DNA of 64,000 nucleotides from Candidatus Desulfobacillus denitrificans (GTDB lineage Bacteria > Pseudomonadota > Gammaproteobacteria > Burkholderiales > Rhodocyclaceae), in the NCBI GenBank assembly GCA_017347485.1, contig AP021857.1, positions 3,019,390 through 3,083,389 of the forward strand, read 5' to 3'. A program made the translations under genes and the position numbers. Position 1 is the stretch's first letter. Each line of letters begins with the position of its first letter. The notes beneath the pieces are model-generated. The model had not been told where the DNA came from. It worked only from the letters and a program-made list of their open reading frames with translations, and did not search any database. This document shows, piece after piece, positions 28,009 through 38,961 of this stretch.

Positions 28009-28482
28009 ATGTCCAGGTATGGCGACATCGAGGAATTCGAGCCCGATCTGAAGGGCGAGGGGCTGCGCATCGGCATCGCCATGAGCCGCTTCAACATCGA
28101 CGTCGGCGAGGGTCTGCTCGGCGGCTGCGCGGCGGAGCTCGCGCGCCTCGGCGTGCGCCCCGCCGACATGCTGCTCGTCACCGCGCCGGGCGCGCTGGAG
28201 CTGCCTCTGATCCTGCAGACCATGGCGCAGAGCGGCCGCTTCGACGCGCTGGTGGCGCTCGGCTGCGTCATCCGCGGCGAGACCTACCACTTCGAGATCG
28301 TCTCCAACGAGTCGGCGCGCGGCATCACCGACGTGCAGCTCGCCACCGGGATTCCGATCGCCAACGGCGTGCTCACCACCGAGGACGACGACCAGGCGCT
28401 CTCGCGCATGGCGCAGAAGGGCATGGAAGCCGGCCAGGCCGCCATCGAAATGGCGAACTTGCAGAAGTTCCTGAAGAAATGA
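28009..28482 (+). CDS. ribH: 6,7-dimethyl-8-ribityllumazine synthase
   Basis: A 157-residue lumazine synthase that condenses the RibB product with the pyrimidine intermediate. The pattern [36 protein letters not shown] (catalytic histidine) and GVLTTED is complete. It starts four bases after ribB and overlaps nusB by four bases, which is the standard ribH-nusB arrangement. Confidence 0.95.
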   Translation: MSRYGDIEEFEPDLKGEGLRIGIAMSRFNIDVGEGLLGGCAAELARLGVRPADMLLVTAPGALELPLILQTMAQSGRFDALVALGCVIRGETYHFEIVSNESARGITDVQLATGIPIANGVLTTEDDDQALSRMAQKGMEAGQAAIEMANLQKFLKK

Positions 28483-29351
28483 AATCCCCCCGAAGACGGG
28501 CGCGCGAATTCGCGCTGCAGGGCCTTTACCAGTGGCAGCTCTCCGGCAACGCCCTGCCGGCGATCGAGGCGCACCTGGCGGGCGTCGCCGGCTTCGAGAA
28601 GATCGACCGTCCCCTCTTCGACCTGCTGCTGCAGGGCGCCATCGCCGAGGCGGCCGACCTGGAAGCGCTGATCGCGCCCCAGCTCGACCGTCCCTACGCC
28701 GAGCTCTCGCCGGTGGAGCGCGCCATCCTGCTGCTCGCCACCTTCGAGCTGAAGCGGCATGTCGAGGCGCCCTACAAGGTGGTGATCAACGAAGCCATCG
28801 AGCTGGCCAAGAGCTACGGCGGCACCGACGGCCACAAATACGTCAACGGCGTGCTGGACAAGCTCGCCGCCCTGATGCGGCCGGCAGAGACCGCACGACC
28901 CAACAGAGCCGCAAACCCAAATCCCAGGAGGAGAAATGAGCAAGCAACCCATCGTGCGCGCCAACCCGCAGACGGCGGAGGACAAGCACCCGAAACACTA
29001 CCTCGCCGACTGGTGGATCTATGCCGTCCTGGCGTTTTTCGTCGGCGGGCTGATCGCCATGACCTATTTCCTGACGCTGCGCGGCGACGTCATCAACGAA
29101 TTCGGCAAGCCCGGCAGCCATACCGCCGCGCCCCCGGCGAAGAGCGCCGCCGCCCCGGCTGCCGCGCAAACCGCCCAGACGGCCCCGGCCGCCGCACCCG
29201 CGAAGAAATAAGCGGCGCAAGAAAGCCGCCGTGCCCTCGGAATTCGCGCTCATCGCGCGACACTTCACCCGGCCGGTGCGCCACACGGTGCTCGGCGTCG
29301 GCGACGACGGCGCCATCGTGCGCCCGGGCGAAGGCATGGACCTGGTCGTGA
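28479..29351 (+). CDS. nusB: Transcription antitermination factor NusB, stop codon lost
   Basis: Residues 1-135 are a full Nus[32 protein letters not shown] and [29 protein letters not shown]. NusB works with NusE and the Nus complex in rRNA antitermination. NusB is normally about 140-160 residues, but the frame here has no stop until 29351 and runs through the next gene and into thiL, giving 290 residues with an Arg/Pro-rich nonsense tail. In another frame a TGA at 28937-28939 would overlap the next ATG, the usual layout here. A small frameshift near 28870-28930, real or from assembly, is the likely cause. Functional NusB probably ends near 28939. Confidence 0.85.
   Translation: MKSPRRRAREFALQGLYQWQLSGNALPAIEAHLAGVAGFEKIDRPLFDLLLQGAIAEAADLEALIAPQLDRPYAELSPVERAILLLATFELKRHVEAPYKVVINEAIELAKSYGGTDGHKYVNGVLDKLAALMRPAETARPNRAANPNPRRRNEQATHRARQPADGGGQAPETLPRRLVDLCRPGVFRRRADRHDLFPDAARRRHQRIRQARQPYRRAPGEERRRPGCRANRPDGPGRRTREEISGARKPPCPRNSRSSRDTSPGRCATRCSASATTAPSCARAKAWTWS
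28936..29211 (+). CDS. Small membrane protein, unknown
   Basis: A 91-residue protein with one membrane helix (about 27-49: [21 protein letters not shown]) and a low-complexity Ala/Pro/Lys tail after residue 62. AGGAGGAG lies directly before the ATG, a very strong ribosome site. No family is recognised. It sits between nusB and thiL, so its expression follows general metabolism. A bitopic protein with a short cytoplasmic N-terminus and a periplasmic Ala/Pro tail is the simplest reading. Confidence 0.75.
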   Translation: MSKQPIVRANPQTAEDKHPKHYLADWWIYAVLAFFVGGLIAMTYFLTLRGDVINEFGKPGSHTAAPPAKSAAAPAAAQTAQTAPAAAPAKK

Positions 29352-30190
29352 CGACCGACATGCTGGTTTCCGGCACGCACTTCCAGTCCGATGCCGAGCC
29401 CGAGGCGCTCGGCTGGAAAGCCTTGGCCGTGAACCTCTCCGACCTCGCCGCCATGGGCGCGCAGCCGCGCTGGGCGGTGGTCGCCGCAGCTCTCCCGCAG
29501 GCCGATGAAGGCTGGATCGCCGCCTTCGCGCACGGCTTTTTCGCCTGCGCCGATGCCTTCGCCGTCGACGTCGTCGGCGGCGACACCACGCGCGGCCCGC
29601 TCAACATCGCTCCCACCGTCTTCGGCGAAGTGCCGCGCGGACAGGCGCTCACCCGCGCCGGCGCCCGCGCCGGCGACGAACTGTGGGTGTCCGGCGCGCC
29701 CGGTCTGGCCGCACTGGGCCTGAGCCATCGCCTGGGAAAAGTCAGTCTGCGCGATACGGCGGCGGCGCGCTGCCTGGCTGCCCTCGACCGCCCGCAGCCG
29801 CGCATCGCCCTCGGCCTCGGCCTGCGCGGCCTGGCCAGCGCGGCCATCGACGTCTCCGACGGGCTGCTCGCCGACCTCGGCCACATCCTGGAGCGCTCCG
29901 CCCTGGCGGCGGACATCGACTTCGCCGGCCTGCCGCGCACGGCGCTGGAAGCCGGCACCGACGCGGCGCTGGCGCAGCAATGCCTGCTCGCCGGCGGCGA
30001 CGACTACGAGCTGGCCTTCGCCGCGCCGCCGGATCGCCACGCCGACATCGAGGCGCTCGCCGCGCGGCTCGGCCTGCCGCTCGCCTGCATCGGCCGCCTG
30101 CGCGCCGGGCCGGCCGGGGAACTCGTCCTGCGCGACGCCGCCGGCCGGCCGATGCCCGTTGGCCGGCGCGGCTACGATCACTTCGCATGA
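29231..30190 (+). CDS. thiL: Thiamine-monophosphate kinase
   Basis: A 319-residue ThiL that phosphorylates thiamine monophosphate to the diphosphate cofactor. The family blocks [40 protein letters not shown] and [12 protein letters not shown] are all present. It starts at GTG, 19 bases after the small membrane protein, and overlaps the pgpA start by 4 bases. The thiL-pgpA-pncC order is typical of betaproteobacteria. A reverse-strand copy of the recurring word (AAAAGTCAGTC) lies inside at 29737. Confidence 0.95.
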   Translation: MPSEFALIARHFTRPVRHTVLGVGDDGAIVRPGEGMDLVVTTDMLVSGTHFQSDAEPEALGWKALAVNLSDLAAMGAQPRWAVVAAALPQADEGWIAAFAHGFFACADAFAVDVVGGDTTRGPLNIAPTVFGEVPRGQALTRAGARAGDELWVSGAPGLAALGLSHRLGKVSLRDTAAARCLAALDRPQPRIALGLGLRGLASAAIDVSDGLLADLGHILERSALAADIDFAGLPRTALEAGTDAALAQQCLLAGGDDYELAFAAPPDRHADIEALAARLGLPLACIGRLRAGPAGELVLRDAAGRPMPVGRRGYDHFA

Positions 30191-30668
30191 AGCCGACACT
30201 CGGGTTCCTCTTCGCCCATCCGGCCCACTTCATCGCGCTCGGCTTCGGCAGCGGCCTCTCGCCGGTCGCCCGGGCACCGCCGGCACGCTGGCGGCCTGGT
30301 TGCTGTTCCCTTTCCTCAAGCCGCATTTTTCCGATGCCGGCTTCCTCGCCTTTCTGGTCGCTGCCTTCATCGTCGGCGTCCTCGCCTGCGGTCGCGCCGG
30401 GCGCGCCCTCGGCGTGGCCGACCACGGGTCCATCGTCTGGGACGAGATCGTGCCGTTCTGGCTGGTGCTGCTGATGACGCCGGAAGGCTGGCTCTGGCAA
30501 CTGGCGGCCTTCTTCTGGTTCCGCTTCTTCGACATCGCCAAGCCGCAGCCGGCGCGCTGGATTGACGGCCACCTGAAGCACGGCTTCGGGGTGATGCTCG
30601 ACGACCTGGTGGCGGCCGGCTACACCCTGCTGGTACTCGCGCTCTTCAAGGTGCTGTTCAATGGATAA
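30187..30668 (+). pseudogene. pgpA: Phosphatidylglycerophosphatase A with one-base frameshift
   Basis: PgpA dephosphorylates phosphatidylglycerophosphate in the inner membrane. The first frame gives [19 protein letters not shown] and GSGLSPVA, then breaks at 30269-30271. The second frame continues PGTAGTLAAWLLFPFL, VWDEIVPFW and FRFFDIAKPQP to 30668. The family sequence GLSPVAPGTAGTLAA is restored exactly if one C is added to the CCC run (GTCGCCCGGG). So one base is missing, either a real inactivating mutation or a homopolymer sequencing error. Everything else, including the catalytic Asp/Glu motif, is intact. The start overlaps thiL as ATGA. Confidence 0.85.
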
Positions 30669-31176
30669 GGATCTGGAACACCTCTCGCTTCGTGTTGGCC
30701 AGGCCCTGCTCGAACGCAAGTTAACGCTCGCTTGCGCCGAATCCTGCACCGGCGGATGGGTCGCCGAAGTCGTCACGGCAATCGGTGGCAGCTCGCAGTG
30801 GTTCGAGCGCGGCTTCGTCACCTATTCCAACGCCGCCAAGCAGGAATTGCTGGGGGTCAAGGCCGACACCCTGCGCGAGGGCGGCGCGGTGAGCGAGGCG
30901 GTCGTGCGCGAGATGGCGGCCGGGGCGCTCCGGCGCAGCCACGCCCAGACCGCCCTGGCGATTTCGGGCGTGGCGGGCCCGTCGGGTGGCTCACCGGGTA
31001 AGCCAGTGGGCACCGTATGCTTTGCCTGGGTCCTGCGCGGCGGGACGCCGACGGCCGAGACGAAGCACTTCTCCGGCGACCGCGAAGCGGTGCGCAAGCA
31101 GTCGGTCATCCATGCCCTGCAAGGTCTCCTCCGGAGGCTCTCCGAAGCGAGCGCTAACATCGATCCAACCAATTGA
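30661..31176 (+). CDS. pncC: Nicotinamide-nucleotide amidase PncC (CinA C-terminal domain)
   Basis: A 171-residue stand-alone CinA-C domain protein that deamidates NMN to nicotinate mononucleotide in the pyridine-nucleotide cycle. Typical blocks: CAESCTGGWVAEVVT, GGSSQWFERGFVTYSN, AISGVAGPSGGSPGKPVGTV. It overlaps the end of pgpA by 8 bases. In many bacteria this gene precedes recA, as it does here. Confidence 0.92.
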   Translation: MDKDLEHLSLRVGQALLERKLTLACAESCTGGWVAEVVTAIGGSSQWFERGFVTYSNAAKQELLGVKADTLREGGAVSEAVVREMAAGALRRSHAQTALAISGVAGPSGGSPGKPVGTVCFAWVLRGGTPTAETKHFSGDREAVRKQSVIHALQGLLRRLSEASANIDPTN

Positions 31177-31232
31177 TTTATAGATGCTTTAATTAGCGTA
31201 TTGCCTGAAGGCCAGCCCGGCAAAGAGTGTGC

Positions 31233-31238
31233 CATAAT
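31233..31238 (+). promoter_or_regulatory. Putative -10 of recA
   Basis: CATAAT lies 28 bases before the recA ATG in a visibly A+T-rich 89-base leader. No LexA box of the CTGT-N8-ACAG type was found in this interval. Confidence 0.4.
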
Positions 31239-31265
31239 TCAACCGAAACTCAGAGGGGAATGACT

Positions 31266-32284
<1,019 letters not shown>

Positions 32285-32288
<4 letters not shown>

Positions 32289-32719
32289 GCGACGGCCTGA
32301 AAGGGAAAGCGCTGCGAATGCTCGCCCGCCGCGAGCATTCCCGCGCCGAACTGGTCCGCAAGCTCGCCGCCGAGGGAACCCCGCAAGAGATCCGCGACGT
32401 GCTCGCCCAGCTCGAAGGCTCCGGCCTGCTTTCGGACACGCGCTTCGCCGAAGCCTATGTCGCGTCGCGGGCGGCCCGCGTCGGCAATGCCCGGTTGCGG
32501 CACGACCTGCGCACCCGCGGCATTGACGAGGAAACCATCGACGCGGCGCTGCCTGGCGGGGCCGACAGCGAGGCCGGGCGCGCACGGGAGGTCTGGCGGC
32601 GCAAGTTCGCCGCCCCGCCGGCCGATCGCGCCGACTGGGCACGGCAGGCGCGCTTCCTGCAAGGCCGCGGCTTTGCGCCCGACATCATCCGCAAGGTACT
32701 CAAGGAATCGGCAGAATGA
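32285..32719 (+). CDS. recX: Regulatory protein RecX
   Basis: A 144-residue all-helical RecX that limits RecA filament growth. Repeated three-helix units are visible: [34 protein letters not shown] and [18 protein letters not shown]. The likely start is TTG, overlapping the recA stop (TTGA), so translation is coupled to recA. Its stop overlaps lptB as ATGA. Confidence 0.88.
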
Positions 32720-33438
32720 GCATTCTGGAAGTCACGGGCCTGGTCAAGAGATACAAGTCGCGCACCGTCGTCAAGAACGTCTCCTTCAACGTCAAGAGCG
32801 GCGAGGTGGTCGGCCTGCTCGGACCGAACGGCGCCGGCAAGACCACCTGCTTCTACATGATCGTCGGCCTGATCCGCGCCGACGGCGGCCGCGTCACCGT
32901 CGATGGACAGGATCTGACGCACATGCCGATCCACCGCCGCGCCCGGCTCGGCATGTCCTACCTGCCCCAGGAAATATCGGTGTTCCGCAAGCTCAACGTG
33001 TCGGAGAACATCCGCGCCGTGCTCGAGTTGCAGACGCTCGGCGAGGAACAGATCGAGCAGCGCCTGGAGGAACTGCTCAACGAGCTGCATATCGCCCACC
33101 TGCGCAACAACACCTCGATCTCGCTGTCCGGCGGCGAGCGGCGGCGCGTCGAAATCGCCCGCGCGCTCGCCACCAAGCCGCACTTCATCCTGCTCGACGA
33201 GCCCTTCGCCGGCGTCGACCCGATCGCCGTCATCGACATCCAGAAGATCATCCGCTTCCTCAAGGAACGCGGCATCGGGGTGCTCATCACCGACCACAAC
33301 GTGCGCGAAACGCTGGGCATCTGCGACCACGCCTACATCATGAACGAGGGCGAGGTGCTGGCGGCCGGCAGGCCGGAGGAAATTATCTATAATGAAAGCG
33401 TCCGCAAGGTCTATCTCGGCGAGAATTTCCGCCTGTAG
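32716..33438 (+). CDS. lptB: Lipopolysaccharide export ATPase LptB
   Basis: A 240-residue ABC ATPase that powers LPS extraction by LptFG. It matches LptB throughout: [63 protein letters not shown], and the C-terminal [12 protein letters not shown]. It precedes rpoN, as in most proteobacteria. The lptC and lptA genes normally found upstream are absent here and recX takes their place. Confidence 0.95.
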   Translation: MSILEVTGLVKRYKSRTVVKNVSFNVKSGEVVGLLGPNGAGKTTCFYMIVGLIRADGGRVTVDGQDLTHMPIHRRARLGMSYLPQEISVFRKLNVSENIRAVLELQTLGEEQIEQRLEELLNELHIAHLRNNTSISLSGGERRRVEIARALATKPHFILLDEPFAGVDPIAVIDIQKIIRFLKERGIGVLITDHNVRETLGICDHAYIMNEGEVLAAGRPEEIIYNESVRKVYLGENFRL

Positions 33439-33477
33439 CGGACGACCCGGACGCGTGCCGACCTTTCCCGCCGGTCG

Positions 33478-34890
<1,413 letters not shown>

Positions 34891-34959
34891 CCGCCGTTAA
34901 TCCCTTACACCCCGAGGGCGGGATGCGCGTCGCCGACCCTCATTCACCAAGGAGCCATC

Positions 34960-35280
34960 ATGAACCTCAACATCACCGGACATCACCTCGAAGTCACGCC
35001 GGCCATCCGGGAATACGTCCAGGCCAAGCTCGGCCGCGTCATCCGGCACTTCGACCACGTCACCGCGGTGCATGTCATCCTGTCGGTGGAGAAGCTGCGG
35101 CAAAAGGCCGAGGTCACGGTGCATGTGCGCGGCAAGAACATCTTCGTCGAGGCCCAGGACGAGAACCTCTACGCCAGCATCGACGCGCTGGCCGACAAGC
35201 TCGACCGCAAGGTGCTCAAGCACAAGGAAAAAAGGGCCGAACACGCCCATGAGGCGCTCAAGCGGCAGGCGGCCGAATAG
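34960..35280 (+). CDS. hpf: Ribosome hibernation-promoting factor (short form)
   Basis: A 106-residue HPF/YfiA protein: MNLNITGHHLEVTPAIREYV, then VEKLRQKAEVTVHVRGKNIFVEA in the core and a Lys-rich end. It binds the 30S subunit in resting cells and promotes 100S dimers. AAGGAG lies ten bases before the ATG. It is 69 bases downstream of rpoN, its usual place. Confidence 0.93.
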   Translation: MNLNITGHHLEVTPAIREYVQAKLGRVIRHFDHVTAVHVILSVEKLRQKAEVTVHVRGKNIFVEAQDENLYASIDALADKLDRKVLKHKEKRAEHAHEALKRQAAE

Positions 35281-35306
35281 GCCTGCCCGCGAGGGGGCTT
35301 TCCCGG

Positions 35307-35312
35307 TATAAT
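35307..35312 (+). promoter_or_regulatory. -10 element before ptsN
   Basis: CGGTATAATCCGCCGCC is an extended -10 with the downstream CCGCC shared by argS and other promoters here, 50 bases before the ptsN ATG. Confidence 0.6.
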
Positions 35313-35362
35313 CCGCCGCCTGTCTCGGAACAGCCCCCCACTTTCTGGTCGGCAACACCGCC

Positions 35363-35848
35363 ATGAACCTGATCGCCAATCTCCTCCCCCTCTCCAACAT
35401 CCAGGTCGGACTCGATGCCAGCAGCAAGAAGCGCGTCTTCGAGCAGGCCGGCATCCTGTTCGAGAACAACCAGGGCATCGGTCGCAGTACGGTATTCGAC
35501 AGCCTGTTCGCGCGCGAGAAGCTCGGCTCGACCGGACTCGGCCAGGGCGTGGCCATTCCGCATGGCCGCATCAAGGGCCTGAAGGAGGCGGTCGGTGCCT
35601 TCCTGCGCCTGGCCGCCCCGGTGCAGTTCGACGCCCCGGACGGCAAGCCGGTGAGCTTCCTCTTCGTGTTGCTGGTGCCGGAGCAGGCCACCGAGCAGCA
35701 CTTGCAGATCCTCTCGGAACTCGCGCAGATGTTCTCCGACCGCGCCTTCCGCGAGCAGCTGGGCGCCGCGCCGGACGCGGCCGCCCTGCACGCCTTGTTC
35801 ACAGGCTGGGAAGCCCATGCCGCAGGCGAGCGTCGCGCAGCTGTTTGA
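35363..35848 (+). CDS. ptsN: Nitrogen-regulatory PTS IIA protein (EIIA-Ntr)
   Basis: A 161-residue EIIA-Ntr. The phosphorylated histidine is in GVAIPHGRI (about residue 66-67). It receives phosphate from NPr/HPr and regulates potassium transport, phosphate sensing and RpoN-linked metabolism. The C-terminus overlaps the hprK start by 32 bases. The pairing of ptsN with hprK is a betaproteobacterial feature. Confidence 0.95.
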   Translation: MNLIANLLPLSNIQVGLDASSKKRVFEQAGILFENNQGIGRSTVFDSLFAREKLGSTGLGQGVAIPHGRIKGLKEAVGAFLRLAAPVQFDAPDGKPVSFLFVLLVPEQATEQHLQILSELAQMFSDRAFREQLGAAPDAAALHALFTGWEAHAAGERRAAV

Positions 35849-36749
35849 GTATCACCGCGAGCGGCTGCAGCTGCTGCGCGTGAGCGGCAACCTCGACGCG
35901 CCCATCACGATCAACCAGCTGCACGCCTCGCCGGCGGACCTGGTCGGCCATTTCAACCTGGTCCATCCCGACCGCATCCAGGTCATCGGCGCGCCGGAAA
36001 TCAACTGGGCCTCGAAGCAGCACAGCATTCGCGTTACCCGCCACATGGAGGAGATCATCGCTGCCCACCCGCCGGCAGTGATCGTCGCCGACGGTTGCCC
36101 GATTCCCGCCCACGTGCGCGAGGCCTGCGAGAAATCGGAGACGGCCCTGTTCTCCACGCCGGAATCGGCCGCCATCGTCATCGACCTCCTGCGCATCTGG
36201 CTGTCGCGCCAGCTGGCCGAAACCGTCGAGCTGCATGCCGTCATGATGGACGTGCTCGGCATGGGCGTGCTCATCACCGGCGACTCCGGCGTCGGCAAAA
36301 GCGAGCTGGCGCTGGAGCTCATCTCGCGCGGCCACGGCCTGGTCGCCGACGACATCGTCGAGATCGCCCGCGTCGCTCCCCACACGCTGGAGGCGCGCTG
36401 CCCGCCCATGCTGCGTGATTTCCTCGAGGTGCGCGGCCTCGGCGTCCTCAACATCCGCACCGTCTTCGGCGAAACCGCCTGCCGGCGCAAGATGAAGCTC
36501 AAGCTGGTCGTCCATCTGCTGCGGCCGCAGAAGGGCGCGGTCGAGATCGACCGCCTGCCGCTCGGCGCCGAAACCCAGGAAATCCTCGGCGTGCCGGTGC
36601 GCAAGGTCAGCATTCCCGTGGCGGCCGGCCGCAACCTGGCGGTGCTGCTGGAGGCTGCCGTGCGCTCGACCATCCTGCTGCTGCGCGGCATCGACAGCAC
36701 GCTCGAATTCGTCGAACGCCACAAGCAGTCCATGGCTGGCGACGACTGA
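35817..36749 (+). CDS. hprK: HPr kinase/phosphorylase
   Basis: A 310-residue HprK. The P-loop is GDSGVGKSE (about 155-163); the family signature LEVRGLGVLNIRTVFGETACR follows, and the N-terminal domain (about 1-130) is complete. It phosphorylates and dephosphorylates Ser46 of HPr, linking carbon status to the PTS. In many relatives rapZ follows; here a PsiF-repeat gene comes next after 83 bases, so the conserved cluster ends. Confidence 0.95.
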   Translation: MPQASVAQLFEYHRERLQLLRVSGNLDAPITINQLHASPADLVGHFNLVHPDRIQVIGAPEINWASKQHSIRVTRHMEEIIAAHPPAVIVADGCPIPAHVREACEKSETALFSTPESAAIVIDLLRIWLSRQLAETVELHAVMMDVLGMGVLITGDSGVGKSELALELISRGHGLVADDIVEIARVAPHTLEARCPPMLRDFLEVRGLGVLNIRTVFGETACRRKMKLKLVVHLLRPQKGAVEIDRLPLGAETQEILGVPVRKVSIPVAAGRNLAVLLEAAVRSTILLLRGIDSTLEFVERHKQSMAGDD

Positions 36750-36832
36750 TTGCGTCAACCCGGCCGCCAGCCGGCACGTTGTTCTCCCCGCGGCCCCTTG
36801 CCGCAACCCTACCGAACCAAGGAGAACCAACG

Positions 36833-37225
36833 ATGAAAAGACTGATCATGGCTGCGGCCGCCTCCCTTCTCGCCGCCAATCTTGCCCTGGCGCAGGCGCC
36901 TGCCGCTCCCGCCGCCGAGAAGAAGGCGCCTTCCGAAAAGCAGATCAGGCAGCAGGATCGCATGAAGGCCTGCAACGCCCAGGCCGGCGACAGGAAGGGC
37001 GACGCGCGCAAGGCCTTCATGAGCGAATGCCTGAAGGACAAGCAGGGCGCGCAGCAGGAAAGGATGAAAGCCTGCAACAAGGAAGCCGGCGACAAGAAGC
37101 TCAAGGGCGACGCGCGCAAGGCTTTCATGAGCGAGTGCCTGAAGGCCGACAAGCCGGCCGAGGCGAAACCGGCGGAAGCCGTGCCCGCCGAGCCGAAACC
37201 GGCCGCCGCACCCGCCAAAAAGTAG
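36833..37225 (+). CDS. Secreted PsiF-repeat protein
   Basis: A 130-residue exported protein with a signal peptide (1-20, cut after ANLALA) and two PsiF repeats (MKACNAQAGDRKGDARKAFM and MKACNKEAGDKKLKGDARKA), each with two cysteines that may form a disulfide. A Lys/Glu/Pro/Ala tail follows. PsiF was first seen as a phosphate-starvation-inducible protein in E. coli; its function is unknown. AAGGAG precedes the ATG by nine bases. It opens the run of exported proteins that leads to the kinase at 38962. Confidence 0.88.
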   Translation: MKRLIMAAAASLLAANLALAQAPAAPAAEKKAPSEKQIRQQDRMKACNAQAGDRKGDARKAFMSECLKDKQGAQQERMKACNKEAGDKKLKGDARKAFMSECLKADKPAEAKPAEAVPAEPKPAAAPAKK

Positions 37226-37251
37226 GTCTGCACCGGAACACCCGGCGCCAA

Positions 37252-37296
37252 CCCCCGCATGACCGCCCGGCGCGGTTGTACGGGGGCTGGTTTTTT
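37252..37296 (+). terminator. Rho-independent terminator after the PsiF gene
   Basis: Outer stem CCCCCG (37252-37257) with CGGGGG (37281-37286), inner stem ACCGC/GCGGT around CCGGC, then CTGG and six Ts (37291-37296). It would end the PsiF transcript before the next gene. Confidence 0.65.
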
Positions 37297-37342
37297 GTCA
37301 CAATCATCCACCTTGCATGACGCTCCCCATCGAGACCCGACC

Positions 37343-38005
37343 ATGCGCCGTCTCCGCCTGCTGACCGCCGTCCCGTACGCACTGACTTTGCTCCTGCTGT
37401 GCGGCCACGCCCAGGCCTTCAAGTTCTCCGAAGAGGAGGAGAAGGCCAAGCAGGAGGACCAGGCGCGCGCCCAGCGCATCGGCCAGCTGGTATCGACGCC
37501 CTGCAAGCAGCAGCTGAAAAACCAGAAGATCATGGTGGTGATCGCCGAACGCACGGCCAACGGCTACAACACCACGCAGAGCCGCTACGGCCCGCATTTC
37601 CAGGCCATCAACCACCGCCTGCGCGCCCTCGGCCTGAAGACCTACACGCAGGAGGAAATTCGCGCGCAGATCGCCCAGGCGGAAATCGAGGCGCATTTCC
37701 GCAACGATCCCGATGCCGCCATCAATGCCTCGAAGAAGCTCGGCGCCAATTTCATCCTGCGCGGCCTGATCACGACGCAGACCGGCATCAACCCGGTGCT
37801 GAAGATCAACGAGGTCGCCGTGCACATGGGCTTCACCCTGGTCTCGGCGGCCGGCAAGACCATCTCCAGCGTCAGCGCCCGCGACGAGTCCTATTCCGGC
37901 ACCGACACGCTCGGCATGGCGCTGACGCTGGTGAACGAGCAGGCCGACGAGGTCGTGGCCCGGCTCTACAACGACTACTGCCGCAGCGCCGGCAAGGGTA
38001 AATAA
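37343..38005 (+). CDS. Secreted TolB/FlgT-middle-domain-like protein
   Basis: A 220-residue exported protein with a signal peptide (1-25, ending GHAQA). The mature part begins with a charged helix (FKFSEEEEKAKQEDQ) and then resembles the alternating beta-alpha fold of TolB-N/FlgT-M/CsgG proteins: KIMVVIAERTA, a LGLKTYTQEEI helix, then ASKKLGANFILRGLI and VAVHMGFTLVSAAGKTISSV. The similarity was judged by eye. No lipobox. It is followed by a CsgG-like gene after 15 bases and probably forms one envelope module with it and the kinase. Confidence 0.65.
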   Translation: MRRLRLLTAVPYALTLLLLCGHAQAFKFSEEEEKAKQEDQARAQRIGQLVSTPCKQQLKNQKIMVVIAERTANGYNTTQSRYGPHFQAINHRLRALGLKTYTQEEIRAQIAQAEIEAHFRNDPDAAINASKKLGANFILRGLITTQTGINPVLKINEVAVHMGFTLVSAAGKTISSVSARDESYSGTDTLGMALTLVNEQADEVVARLYNDYCRSAGKGK

Positions 38006-38020
38006 TCGGGGGACTCCTGC

Positions 38021-38818
38021 ATGAAATCGCCGCTTCGCATCTTCAGCCTCGTTCTGTGCGCGCTGGCCGGCACCGCCGCCGCCCAGCCCACCTTCGAAAG
38101 CCCCTCGCCGACCCAGGGCAGCAGCACCTCGCAGAAGGCCAACGAGATGGCCGACAAGGGCATGTACAAGCCGGTCGAGTACGTCAACGCCGCCAAGCCC
38201 GGTCCGATGATCATCGTCATCCCCGGCGAGGTGAAGAGCAACAACGCCAACTTCGCGCAGAAATTCGGCCCCAACAACATCGCCGACTTCGCCGAGCTGG
38301 AACTCGGCAAGGCCAACTTCAAGGTGCTGGAGCGCTCCAGCCTCGGCCATCTGCTGCAGGAATTCCAGCTCGCCTACAACCTGGGCGACCCGCAGGCGGC
38401 ACGCAAGTACCTGCAAAAGGGCAAGCTGAAAACCACCAAATGGGTCATGAAATTCGACATCCTCAAGGCCGAGCAGGTGGCGCAGGCCCAGGAAGGCTTC
38501 AGCGGCCGCCCGATCGGCGCGCTGATCGGCATCTTCGGCGGCGGCCGCGGCGGCGCCGCCGGCGACGTGGTGGTCAGTTCGGTGCAGACGGGCGAATCCA
38601 CCGGCGTCTGGATCATCGGCATGCGCTGGAAGATCATCGACGCCAACACCACCGAGCAGGTCGCCACCGGCTATACCGAGGAGAAGATGGAGCTCGGCGC
38701 CAAGTCGACCTCGGTGATGGGCTTCTCCAGCGGCGAGGCCGGCGGACTGACGCTCGACGGCATGGTGCAGCGACTGGTGCAGAAGAACGTCTGGGAAATC
38801 GACTCCAAACACAAGTGA
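38021..38818 (+). CDS. CsgG-like secreted protein
   Basis: A 265-residue exported protein with a signal peptide (1-22, cut near TAAAQ) and a CsgG-like core: PMIIVIPGEVKSNN, FAELELGKANFKVLERSSLGHLLQEF, KWVMKFDILKAEQV, then a Gly-rich turn (IFGGGRGG) and TGVWIIGMRWKIID. CsgG is the curli outer-membrane secretion channel, but it is a lipoprotein; no lipidation cysteine is present here, so a channel role is not implied. Curli subunit genes are absent. It is linked by spacing to the TolB-like protein upstream and the kinase downstream. Confidence 0.7.
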   Translation: MKSPLRIFSLVLCALAGTAAAQPTFESPSPTQGSSTSQKANEMADKGMYKPVEYVNAAKPGPMIIVIPGEVKSNNANFAQKFGPNNIADFAELELGKANFKVLERSSLGHLLQEFQLAYNLGDPQAARKYLQKGKLKTTKWVMKFDILKAEQVAQAQEGFSGRPIGALIGIFGGGRGGAAGDVVVSSVQTGESTGVWIIGMRWKIIDANTTEQVATGYTEEKMELGAKSTSVMGFSSGEAGGLTLDGMVQRLVQKNVWEIDSKHK

Positions 38819-38819
38819 C

Positions 38820-38940
38820 GGCCCACCCCCCGACCCCGCCCCGGGGGCAGGGGTGACGGTTGTTCGCGGGCCATGCCCGCTCCATTTTTTGAATGCCCCG
38901 CCTTGGGGCGGCCCGGCGGCGGGGCGGGCACTCCGGCCGA
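38820..38940 (-). repeat. Dispersed GC-rich repeat, copy B
   Basis: This copy fills nearly the whole interval between the CsgG-like gene and the kinase gene. It includes GTGACGGTTGTTCGCGGGCC, GGGCCATGCCCGCTCCATT and the end module GGGGCGGCCCGGCGGCGGGG. The first two parts are also at 43275-43303. Read on the minus strand it encodes ERAWPANNRHPCPRGG, parallel to copies A and C. Confidence 0.8.
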
Positions 38941-38961
38941 CGCAAGTTGAGGGAGAGCGGC

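Noticed and set aside
31177..31265. LexA-controlled SOS box before recA
   Set aside because: No CTGT-N8-ACAG-type palindrome is present in the interval.
36750..36832. rapZ after hprK
   Set aside because: The expected next gene of the cluster is not present; the gap holds only a short leader for the PsiF gene.
38021..38818. Curli secretion channel CsgG
   Set aside because: No lipidation cysteine and no csgA, csgB, csgE or csgF genes are present, so only a CsgG-like fold is claimed.
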